Origin: JAAYBT01 sp964404395
GTDB taxonomy: Bacteria > Bacillota > Clostridia > Acetivibrionales > DTU013
Direction: 5' to 3'
Assembly: GCA_964404395.1 (NCBI GenBank)
Contig: CAYOKA010000027.1
Span: forward strand, 1 to 22,584
Length of the DNA: 22,584 bases
Positions 15,888-22,584 of this stretch are shown piece after piece. Under the pieces are notes generated by a model. That model saw only the letters and a list, made by a program, of their open reading frames with translations. It did not search any database and had not been told where the DNA came from. Position numbers and translations under genes: made by a program. Each line of letters opens with the position of its first letter. The stretch's first letter is position 1.

Positions 15888-17084
15888 ATGAGTTTGAAGG
15901 GTAAATCCTGTGTTGTCGGAGTATGTGGCGGGATTGCGGCTTATAAAATAGTTGATGTAGTCAGTAGACTAAAAAAGCTGGACGCTGAGGTTGATGTCAT
16001 CATGACAGCTGCTGCACAGGAATTTGTTACTCCGCTTACATTCAGATCCCTTAGCCACAGCCCGGTTGTGACGGATATGTTTGGCGAGCCTGAAAAATGG
16101 GATGTCAGGCACATTTCGCTGGCACAGAAGGCGGATTTGTTTCTGATAGCACCGGCTACCGCAAACATAATCGGCAAGCTGGCATCTGGTATTGCTGATG
16201 ACATGCTGAGTACGACCGTGATGGCAACCAAAGCGCCCGTTTTGATTGTTCCGGCTATGAATTACAACATGTATGCGAATCCTATCGTTCAGCAGAACAT
16301 CGAAAAGCTGAAAAAGCTGGGATATTATTTTATGGAGCCCGATACAGGGATGATGGCAGAGGGAACGTCTGGAAAGGGGAGGCTGCCGGAGCCGCCCGTT
16401 ATTGTCGAAACGGTATGCGCAATGCTGAAGCCTAATAGAGACCTGGAGGGTTTGAATATACTGGTGACAGCAGGGCCGACCAAGGAAGCTCTGGATCCTG
16501 TGAGATACCTGTCCAACCATTCCTCAGGGAAGATGGGCTACGCTGTTGCGCAAGCAGCGGCGGAGAGGGGAGCGGATGTGGTTTTGGTTTCGGGTCCGGT
16601 TGCCATAAAAAAACCACGAGGAGTGAAATGCATAGATGTAACGTCCGCTGCTGAAATGCACAATGCCGTAATGAAGCATTTTGAGAGCTGCGATGTAGTC
16701 GTCATGGCAGCCGCAGTATCTGATTACAAAGCAGCGGTAGTAGAGGAGCTGAAGATAAAGAAGCAGGAGGAAGGTTTGTCGCTCCATCTGGTAAAAAACG
16801 TCGATATATTAAAGGAATTGGGCAAGATAAAGAAAGACAAGGTATTAGTAGGGTTTTCTGCGGAGACCGATAATTTACTGGAGAATTCCGGTAAGAAGGT
16901 CAAGGAAAAGAATCTGGATCTTATTATTGCTAATGATGTGACAATGGAAGGCGCCGGGTTCGGGACGGACACCAATATTATCAAGATATTGAGGAAGGAT
17001 GGTTCGGTAACTGATTTCCCGATTATGAGCAAGCTTTCTGCGGCACATTGTGTTTTAGATGAGATAAGCGGTATGTATAAGTAG
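15888..17084 (+). CDS. coaBC: CoaBC, bifunctional phosphopantothenoylcysteine synthetase/decarboxylase
   Basis: CoaB ligates cysteine to 4'-phosphopantothenate and the FMN-dependent CoaC domain decarboxylates the product, on the route to coenzyme A. The 398-residue length is typical. The CoaC half has GGIAAYK, His75 in HISLAQ and PAMNYNMY with Asn125. The substrate clamp reads AEGTSGKGRLPEP: Glu158 stands where the E. coli enzyme has catalytic Cys158 (ACGDxGxGRMPEP). The CoaB half has TAGPTKEALDPVR, SNHSSGKMG, AAAVSDYK with the LKIKK lysines and VGFSAET. ATG 15888 follows GGAAGGAGG by 8 bases. Fold and identity are secure; the missing Cys raises a question about the decarboxylase step. Confidence 0.96.
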   Translation: MSLKGKSCVVGVCGGIAAYKIVDVVSRLKKLDAEVDVIMTAAAQEFVTPLTFRSLSHSPVVTDMFGEPEKWDVRHISLAQKADLFLIAPATANIIGKLASGIADDMLSTTVMATKAPVLIVPAMNYNMYANPIVQQNIEKLKKLGYYFMEPDTGMMAEGTSGKGRLPEPPVIVETVCAMLKPNRDLEGLNILVTAGPTKEALDPVRYLSNHSSGKMGYAVAQAAAERGADVVLVSGPVAIKKPRGVKCIDVTSAAEMHNAVMKHFESCDVVVMAAAVSDYKAAVVEELKIKKQEEGLSLHLVKNVDILKELGKIKKDKVLVGFSAETDNLLENSGKKVKEKNLDLIIANDVTMEGAGFGTDTNIIKILRKDGSVTDFPIMSKLSAAHCVLDEISGMYK

Positions 17085-17092
17085 GCATTTTG

Positions 17093-17144
17093 CGATGTAG
17101 CATGTTTTGAGTTCCGCTGGCGGAATTATATTTTGGTTACATCG
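17093..17144 (+). other. Structured leader upstream of glyQS
   Basis: CGATGTA (17093-17099) pairs with TACATCG (17138-17144). Inside it, TTCCGC (17112-17117) and GCGGAA (17120-17125) form a tight stem with a 2-base loop. No T-run follows, so it is not a simple terminator. There is no T-box conserved motif (AGGGTGGNACCGCG type) and the region is far too short for a T-box. The role is unknown; it could be an mRNA 3' end structure of coaBC. Confidence 0.45.
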
Positions 17145-17189
17145 TAAAAGCCTTTGTAAAAATAATTATATTAGACGGAGGCTCCATTT

Positions 17190-18578
17190 ATGTTAGCAGA
17201 AAAGTCAATGGAAAAGATTGTGGCGTTATCAAAAAATAGAGGTTTTGTATACCCGGGTTCGGATATATATGGCGGCCTTGCAAACTCATGGGACTATGGC
17301 CCGCTGGGTGTTGAACTGAAGAATAATATTAAAAGGGCTTGGTGGCAGAAGTTTGTGCAGGAAAGCCCTCATAATGTCGGATTGGATAGTGCGATACTGA
17401 TGAATCCACAGGTGTGGGTTGCTTCAGGTCATGTGGGTGGCTTCAGCGATCCTCTGATTGATTGCAAGAATTGCAAAACCAGACACAGAGCTGACAAGTT
17501 GATTGATGACTGGAATATGGAGCAGGGGATTGAGTTGTCTGTTGATGGCTGGGAGAATGAACAGCTGAACGAGTACATAAAGGAAAAAGATGTGAAGTGT
17601 CCGGACTGCGGGTCAGGTAACTTTACGGATATACGCAAATTCAACCTGATGTATAAGACCTTTCAGGGTGTTACCGAGGACTCACAAGCCGAGATATATT
17701 TAAGACCTGAGACCGCTCAGGGTATTTTCGTCAACTTTAAAAACGTCCAAAGGTCGACCAGAAGGAAGATACCTTTTGGTATTGCCCAGATTGGTAAATC
17801 TTTTCGAAACGAGATTACGCCTGGTAACTTTATTTTTAGGATACGAGAGTTTGAGCAAATGGAGCTGGAGTTTTTCTGTGAGCCGGGCACTGATATGGAG
17901 TGGTTTTTGTATTGGAAGGACTTCTGCTTCAATTGGCTGCTGAAGCTGGGGCTGACGAAGGAAAACCTGAGGCTCAGAGATCATACTCAGGAGGAGCTGT
18001 CCCATTACAGCAATGCAACTACCGATATAGAATTCCTCTTTCCCTTTGGCTGGGGCGAGCTCTGGGGCGTTGCCGACAGGACTGATTTTGACCTGAAGCA
18101 GCACATGGAGCATTCGAAGGAGGATATGTCCTATTTTGATCCTGCTACCAATCAGAAGTATGTACCATACTGCGTGGAGCCCTCTCTTGGAGCAGATAGA
18201 GTAACGCTGGCATTCCTGTGCGATGCCTACGACGAGGAGGAGGTTGCGCAAGGAGATGTGAGGACTGTATTGCATTTCCATCCTGCCCTTGCACCAATCA
18301 AAATAGGTGTACTTCCCCTTTCAAAGAAGCTTGGCGAAGCTGCATACAAGGTTTATGAGCAATTAACAGGCAAGTACAACTGCGAATACGATGAAACCGG
18401 TAGCATAGGCAAGCGTTACAGAAGGCAGGATGAGATAGGCACGCCCTATTGCATAACCTATGATTTTGACTCAGTCGAGGATGCCAGTGTGACTGTTCGA
18501 GACAGGGATACCATGGAGCAGGAAAGAATCAGGATTGACGAGCTGGATGCATATTTTGAAAAGAAATTTGACTTTTAA
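17190..18578 (+). CDS. glyQS: Glycyl-tRNA synthetase, single-chain (alpha2) type
   Basis: This class II synthetase charges tRNA-Gly. The 462-residue, one-polypeptide form is the alpha2 type found in many Gram-positives, archaea and eukaryotes, as opposed to the alpha2beta2 GlyQ/GlyS pair. The N-terminus has KIVALSKNRGFVYPGSDIYGG; candidate zinc ligands are Cys92/Cys95 (CKNC) and Cys137/Cys140 (CPDC). Class II motif 2 is FRNEITPGNFIFRIREFEQ, and motif 3 is EPSLGADRVTLAFL. The C-terminal anticodon-binding domain starts near LAPIKIGVLPLSKK. ATG 17190 follows GGAGG by 8 bases. It is transcribed after coaBC and closed by a hairpin; it is not part of the common recO/era neighbourhood. Confidence 0.96.
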   Translation: MLAEKSMEKIVALSKNRGFVYPGSDIYGGLANSWDYGPLGVELKNNIKRAWWQKFVQESPHNVGLDSAILMNPQVWVASGHVGGFSDPLIDCKNCKTRHRADKLIDDWNMEQGIELSVDGWENEQLNEYIKEKDVKCPDCGSGNFTDIRKFNLMYKTFQGVTEDSQAEIYLRPETAQGIFVNFKNVQRSTRRKIPFGIAQIGKSFRNEITPGNFIFRIREFEQMELEFFCEPGTDMEWFLYWKDFCFNWLLKLGLTKENLRLRDHTQEELSHYSNATTDIEFLFPFGWGELWGVADRTDFDLKQHMEHSKEDMSYFDPATNQKYVPYCVEPSLGADRVTLAFLCDAYDEEEVAQGDVRTVLHFHPALAPIKIGVLPLSKKLGEAAYKVYEQLTGKYNCEYDETGSIGKRYRRQDEIGTPYCITYDFDSVEDASVTVRDRDTMEQERIRIDELDAYFEKKFDF

Positions 18579-18609
18579 TTAATATAGTGACAGTTATACA
18601 GTATACGAT

Positions 18610-18636
18610 AAAGGGGACGGGTTTCAAGTCCCCTTT
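18610..18636. terminator. Hairpin terminator after glyQS
   Basis: AAAGGGGAC (18610-18618) pairs with GTCCCCTTT (18628-18636) around a 9-base loop. The T-run on the + strand is short (TTTGTTGATT), but the structure lies 32 bases after the glyQS stop, where a terminator is expected. Confidence 0.7.
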
Positions 18637-18637
18637 G

Positions 18638-18665
18638 TTGATTACAGCTTTCGGGCGCGTATAGA
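18638..18665 (+). promoter_or_regulatory. Weak candidate promoter for the NADH dehydrogenase operon
   Basis: TTGATT (18638-18643), a 16-base spacer and TATAGA (18660-18665) match four of six positions in each element. It follows the terminator directly and lies about 75 bases before the gene. A new transcript must begin in this gap if the terminator works, but this exact site is uncertain. Confidence 0.3.
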
Positions 18666-18738
18666 TAAATTTGTTTAGAAATGCGCATAATGGGAAAATA
18701 CTGTTTTGAAGTGAAAATCTCAGATAATGGAGAGGGCT

Positions 18739-20829
18739 ATGAATACAAAGATAGTGATTCTCGGAGCAGGTTATGCAGGTATTTTGACAGCAAAGAAGCT
18801 TGCGAGGAAATTGAAGAAGAGGCAGGATGTGTCAATTTCGATAATTGACAAGAACCCTTTCCACACAATGTTGACAGAGCTGCATGAGGTTGCTGCCGGC
18901 CGTGTTGATGAGGAAAGTATCAAGATTAGTCTGAAAAGGGTTTTTGCCGGAAGAAACGTCGATGTAAAGCATGATGTTATTAGTTCAATAGATTTTGAGA
19001 AGAGGCTGCTTGTAGGCAGTAAAGAAAAGTATGCTTATGACTATCTTGTATTGTCGGCTGGTTCCAAGCCAACATATTTCGGCGTTCCGGGGGCTCAGGA
19101 GAATGCTTTAAAATTGTGGTCCCTTGAAGATGCAGCAAAGCTGAAAACTCATATTCTTGATACATTCAGAAAAGCAGCGGCTGAAACGGATCCTGCCCAA
19201 AAGGAAAAACTACTGACCTTTCACATAGTAGGAGCCGGTTTTACCGGTGTTGAGCTATCAGGCGAGATGGCCGAATATGTTCCGATATTGTGTGATAAAT
19301 ATGAAATAGACCAACAGCTTGTTACTATTTCGGTTATCGATGTATTGAGCCGCGCTTGTCCAGCATTGCCGGAGAAGCTTTCGGCTAAGGCGGAAAAGCG
19401 TTTGAAGAAAATGGGCGTCCGAGTATTGTTGAATACTGATGTTGTAAATATCGGCAAGGATTTTATAGAAACTAAGTCCAATGGCAAGACTACCCGGGAA
19501 GAATCGGGAACGATTATATGGGCGGCCGGTATTGAAGCTTCGGAAATTACGCTTGAAGCGGCACAGACGTTGCAGTCGGCTAATCGTGGGAGGATTAAGG
19601 TGGATTCCTATTTGCGTTCCGTTGATGACGCTCGCGTTTATGTAGCCGGCGACAATATGATGTATACTCTTGAAGGAGATGATAAGCCTGTCCCTCAGGT
19701 GGTTGAAAATTGTGAAAAAAGTGCGGATACGGTTGCACATAATATTGCATGTGCCGTTACCGGTAAAGGAAAGATGGACAAATATGAACCAAAATTCCAT
19801 GGGATCATGGTCAGCATTGGCGGCCGCTATGGAGTTGCTCATGTAGGCTTTCCCAACAGGATGGTAAGTCTTCCGTCCTTTTTGGCTATGTTTGTCAAGC
19901 ATTTTATTAATATTGTTTATTATATTAAGGTTTTGGGGTGGAACAAGGTATTTAGCTATATGAAGCATGAGTTTTTTACGATAAGGAATTGTAGGAGCTT
20001 TGTGGGCGGACATTTTTCTAATAGAACGCCAAGCTTTTTGCTGATGCCGCTTAGAGTTTTTCTTGGTGCTGTTTGGATCTTTGAAGGGGTTAAGAAAATT
20101 CTGGAGGGCTGGTTCCTGACGCCGAAGCTAACAGGCTTTTTCCAAGGTGCAAATGGCTGGTATGACAGTATTCTCAAGGGGACATCAGGCGGCGCCGTGG
20201 ATGGAACAAGTGCCGCCACCGCTGCTGCGGCTGTAGAGCAAACAGCCGATATTATTCAAAAGACAGTAGATGCTGTAAGCTCCGCAACTGCGGCCACGGC
20301 AGCTGTTAGTGCCACGGTTGACGCCGTAAGTTCCGCGACGGCGGCTGTTGAAGGTGGAGCTGAAGCTGCTGCAACGGTAGGAAGCGTTTTAATGAACTTT
20401 AACTTTTTAGGCCTGTTCAGAGTGATTTTTGTCAGCGGAAAGGAATTAATTAATTCAGCCTTGAGCGATTTTGCTCTCAAGCTGGACGTACCGCTTGTTA
20501 ATTGGTTTATTGATAATTTGGTACTGCCCAATGACTCTGTGCAAATGTTTATGCAGGTACTCATTGTAATTGCAGAAATACTTATCGGCCTTGCATTGAT
20601 CGGCGGATTGTTCACAACTCCTGCATCAGCCGCTTCCTTAATCCTTCAGGCAATGTTTGTTACGACGACCGGCTTATATATGTCGACCATCTGGATGGTA
20701 TTTGCAGCAATTGCTCTGCTCATCGGTGCCGGAAGAACACTGGGGCTGGATTATTGGGTCATGCCGGCTTTGAAGAGAAAATGGAAAAACGTAGGATGGG
20801 TTAGAAAGTGGTATTTATATCATGACTGA
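18739..20829 (+). CDS. Type II NADH dehydrogenase fused to a DoxX-like membrane domain
   Basis: The N-terminal ~400 residues are a pyridine nucleotide-disulphide oxidoreductase of NDH-2 type, which moves electrons from NADH via FAD to a quinone without pumping ions. FAD motif GAGYAG is at 9-14, NAD motif GAGFTGVELSGE from 165 and the second FAD motif AGDN at about 303-306. The rest, to residue 696, is membrane-associated: one helix at about 432-454 (MPLRVFLGAVWIFEGVKKIL) and three more between about 600 and 670, resembling DoxX/TQO-type proteins. Between them is an Ala/Ser/Thr-rich stretch (about 481-550) with TVDAVSSATAA twice at a 17-residue period. ATG 18739 follows GGAGAGG; the ATG 18727 lies upstream of that site. 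The stop overlaps the next gene by 8 bases. Electron acceptor is inferred. Confidence 0.85.
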   Translation: MNTKIVILGAGYAGILTAKKLARKLKKRQDVSISIIDKNPFHTMLTELHEVAAGRVDEESIKISLKRVFAGRNVDVKHDVISSIDFEKRLLVGSKEKYAYDYLVLSAGSKPTYFGVPGAQENALKLWSLEDAAKLKTHILDTFRKAAAETDPAQKEKLLTFHIVGAGFTGVELSGEMAEYVPILCDKYEIDQQLVTISVIDVLSRACPALPEKLSAKAEKRLKKMGVRVLLNTDVVNIGKDFIETKSNGKTTREESGTIIWAAGIEASEITLEAAQTLQSANRGRIKVDSYLRSVDDARVYVAGDNMMYTLEGDDKPVPQVVENCEKSADTVAHNIACAVTGKGKMDKYEPKFHGIMVSIGGRYGVAHVGFPNRMVSLPSFLAMFVKHFINIVYYIKVLGWNKVFSYMKHEFFTIRNCRSFVGGHFSNRTPSFLLMPLRVFLGAVWIFEGVKKILEGWFLTPKLTGFFQGANGWYDSILKGTSGGAVDGTSAATAAAAVEQTADIIQKTVDAVSSATAATAAVSATVDAVSSATAAVEGGAEAAATVGSVLMNFNFLGLFRVIFVSGKELINSALSDFALKLDVPLVNWFIDNLVLPNDSVQMFMQVLIVIAEILIGLALIGGLFTTPASAASLILQAMFVTTTGLYMSTIWMVFAAIALLIGAGRTLGLDYWVMPALKRKWKNVGWVRKWYLYHD

Positions 20830-21841
20830 TGGCATTGACAAAAACAAGGAGGCTATATCAATTATCCGTCTTGAGGACGCAATTAACCTTGTAAAAGAAG
20901 AGGTCAACAGGATAATGTCGACCTCTCCTCATATTATTCGCCGTTATACGCAGCATCTGGAGTGGGACAAGGGTAAATACATCCGTGCGCAGTCAGTTCT
21001 TGTCTGTTCGATGAACAGGGACGGGATGATACACCTGAGTGCAATAAAGCTGGCTGCCGCTATAGAGCTTTTGCACCTTGCCACACTTGTTCATGATGAC
21101 GTAATAGATGATGCAGATGTTAGAAGGGGACGGCCTACACTTCATAAAAAATTCGGACATAGAACTGCCGTTATCTGTGGGGACTACCTTTTGAGTGTTG
21201 CATTGCGACTAGCCGCGTCCATACAGAATAAGCAGGATTATCTGGATTTGGATATATACGATTATGCAGTCAAGATCTGTGCCGGAGAGTTGCTTGAGCA
21301 AATCAACAGTGGGAATTACAGTCTGACCGTTTATCAATACCTGAAGATCATTTCCGGAAAAACAGCGGCACTTTTTGAAGCTTCATTTTTTGCAGGAGCT
21401 GTCCTTTCCGATAGTGAAAAGGTTGAAATAAATCTTTACAAAAAGCTGGGGCGTTACCTGGGAATGGTTTTTCAACTGATAGACGACTGCATGGATTTCG
21501 AGGCAAGCAAAGCTATAGCTCAGAAGCCTGTGCAATCGGATTTTGAGCAGGATATTATCACCCTGCCGATTATTCAGGTGTTTAGAAGGAATGAGGGCTT
21601 GAAGCAAAAGGCTCGGGAACGGGGTATTACGAAGGAAGAGCTGAGTCAGGCCGTTTTTAAAACAGGCGGTTTGTATTATACAAGAATGATTGCAAGGAAG
21701 TATTACAATAAGTATAAAGAGATACTCAGTAGAATGGATATTACTCAAGAGAAGCGGAACAGCTTGCTTGAAATCCTGGACAAAGCCTTTCGTGTATTCA
21801 AGGGCAACATGATGGAAACAAGGCACAATGAGCAAGGCTGA
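20822..21841 (+). CDS. Long-chain polyprenyl diphosphate synthase (hepta-/octaprenyl type)
   Basis: This trans-isoprenyl diphosphate synthase condenses isopentenyl diphosphate units into a quinone side chain. It has 339 residues. The first Asp-rich motif HDDVID (Asp92, Asp93, Asp96) is followed by DVRRGRPTLH, and the second Asp-rich motif is DDCMD (221-225). KTAALFEAS and the Asp-rich context match the chain-elongating, long-chain class, similar to HepT/IspB; chain length cannot be read with certainty. ATG 20822 overlaps the end of the NADH dehydrogenase gene (ATGACTGA), so translation is probably coupled; no strong ribosome site is seen. Next to a quinone reductase and a UbiA-type enzyme, a role in quinone synthesis is likely. 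Confidence 0.92.
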   Translation: MTDGIDKNKEAISIIRLEDAINLVKEEVNRIMSTSPHIIRRYTQHLEWDKGKYIRAQSVLVCSMNRDGMIHLSAIKLAAAIELLHLATLVHDDVIDDADVRRGRPTLHKKFGHRTAVICGDYLLSVALRLAASIQNKQDYLDLDIYDYAVKICAGELLEQINSGNYSLTVYQYLKIISGKTAALFEASFFAGAVLSDSEKVEINLYKKLGRYLGMVFQLIDDCMDFEASKAIAQKPVQSDFEQDIITLPIIQVFRRNEGLKQKARERGITKEELSQAVFKTGGLYYTRMIARKYYNKYKEILSRMDITQEKRNSLLEILDKAFRVFKGNMMETRHNEQG

Positions 21842-21883
21842 GCGAAAGGCGAGCTGCTTTTGATGAAACTACCGTAATAAATC

Positions 21884-22584
21884 ATGAATCGGGTGAAAAC
21901 AGTGGTGAAAAGATTTCTGGACTATGTGGAAATTAAAACTAAAATTACGAGTCTTTTTGCATTTCTAATGGCCATTGCATTCCTCCTATATAGGGAACAA
22001 AACATCGATTGGGGGCGGACGGTTATTTTTTTCTGTTCCATGTTCATATTTGACCTAACAACGACTGCCATTAACAACTACATTGACACAAAAACGAATG
22101 AGCAAGTTCTGCAATTTAAGAGAGAGCATGCGCTGATTATTATTTTTGTCTTGTTTGGGATTAGTATGCTATTGGGTTTGTATCTGGCATATATTACGGA
22201 TATTGTTGTTCTGCTGGTGGGTGGAATTTGCTTTTTAGCAGGGATCCTTTATACATACGGACCGGTACCCATATCCAGGCAGCCGATGGGGGAGATGCTT
22301 TCGGGGATCTTCTATGGGCTGTTCATACCATTTCTCATATTGTATATTAACACGCCGGAGGGGACCTTTCTCTCATTTAGCATCGGATGGGAAAGTATAA
22401 GTGCAGAGCTTATGGTTGTGCCCGTATTGACAGTCCTGCTGCTTTCAGTGATTCCGGTGTGTACGACGGCTAACATTATGCTTGCGAATAATATCTGCGA
22501 TCTGGAGAAGGATGTGGCCGTTAAGCGGTATACATTGCCCTATTATCTGGGGGAGAAGGCACTTGTTCTGTTCGCCATACTCTA
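21884..22584 (+). CDS. UbiA/MenA-type prenyltransferase, 3' end beyond the window
   Basis: The frame from ATG 21884 stays open to the last base, giving 233 codons of an expected ~300. The start could also be GTG 21893, 21902 or 21905; none has a strong ribosome site. The protein is very hydrophobic with several membrane helices, as in the UbiA superfamily, which attaches polyprenyl chains to aromatic rings in the membrane. The second active-site motif NNICDLEKD (residues 202-210, followed by KRYTLPYYLG) is MenA-like and canonical. The first motif reads NNYIDTKTN (64-72) where the family has NDxxDxxxD, so two acidic positions are Asn. It lies 42 bases after the polyprenyl synthase. A 1,4-dihydroxy-2-naphthoate-type substrate is possible but not shown. 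Confidence 0.82.
   Translation, partial: MNRVKTVVKRFLDYVEIKTKITSLFAFLMAIAFLLYREQNIDWGRTVIFFCSMFIFDLTTTAINNYIDTKTNEQVLQFKREHALIIIFVLFGISMLLGLYLAYITDIVVLLVGGICFLAGILYTYGPVPISRQPMGEMLSGIFYGLFIPFLILYINTPEGTFLSFSIGWESISAELMVVPVLTVLLLSVIPVCTTANIMLANNICDLEKDVAVKRYTLPYYLGEKALVLFAIL

Noticed and set aside
17085..17189. T-box riboswitch in front of glyQS
   Set aside because: The gap is too short and lacks the conserved antiterminator bulge motif.
19258..20013. 251-codon - strand open frame opposite the NADH dehydrogenase
   Set aside because: No ribosome site, no recognisable domain, fully inside a gene with clear FAD and NAD motifs.
1..22584. tRNA, rRNA, prophage, insertion sequence with transposase, defence system
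   Set aside because: I read both strands for these and found no tRNA-like cloverleaf, rRNA signature, transposase, integrase or defence gene.

Overview
The window looks like a core chromosomal segment of an endospore-forming, low-to-moderate G+C member of the Clostridia. The evidence is a SpoIIP sporulation amidase, a CIRCE-controlled hrcA-grpE-dnaK-dnaJ operon, the firmicute-type single-chain glycyl-tRNA synthetase, RemA (DUF370), strong AGGAGG-type ribosome binding sites, and the large acyl-CoA dehydratase-activase-like protein common in anaerobic Firmicutes. Species cannot be set from the sequence alone. Every recognised gene lies on the + strand. The longest gap without a gene is about 240 bases, between dnaK and dnaJ.

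Layout: (1) 1-2150, the C-terminal half of a large acyl-CoA dehydratase activase/2-hydroxyacyl-CoA dehydratase-like iron-sulfur protein, cut by the window edge. (2) 2287-4126, spoIIP and a small single-pass membrane protein of unknown function. (3) 4222-7287, lepA and hemW, behind an extended -10 promoter. (4) 7295-14126, the heat-shock cluster: sigmaA-type promoter and perfect CIRCE, hrcA, grpE, dnaK, then dnaJ (TTG start, structured leader, probably its own promoter), prmA and rsmE. (5) 14124-14199, an inverted pair of REP-like hairpins (a REPIN-type element) that carries the rsmE stop codon. (6) 14294-17084, yicC, remA, rpoZ and coaBC. The gmk gene that normally sits between remA and rpoZ is missing. 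(7) 17190-18578, glycyl-tRNA synthetase behind a short structured leader, closed by a hairpin. (8) 18739 to the end, a likely quinone module: a type II NADH dehydrogenase fused to a DoxX-like membrane domain, a long-chain polyprenyl diphosphate synthase overlapping it by 8 bases, and a UbiA/MenA-type prenyltransferase running off the window.

How they fit together: most genes are housekeeping (translation factor, chaperones and their repressor, rRNA and ribosomal-protein methylation, CoA synthesis, tRNA charging, RNA polymerase omega). The last three form a plausible self-contained unit in which one enzyme makes a polyprenyl tail, one attaches it to an aromatic ring, and one reduces the resulting quinone with NADH.

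I do not see a defence system, CRISPR array, prophage or clearly new multi-gene system. The most unusual points are the missing gmk with a possible C-terminal scar, a CoaBC with Glu at the position of the catalytic Cys158, the NDH-2/DoxX fusion with an Ala/Ser/Thr-rich repeat insert beside the prenyl genes, a MenA-like protein with an altered first Asp motif, and the REPIN that supplies a stop codon.
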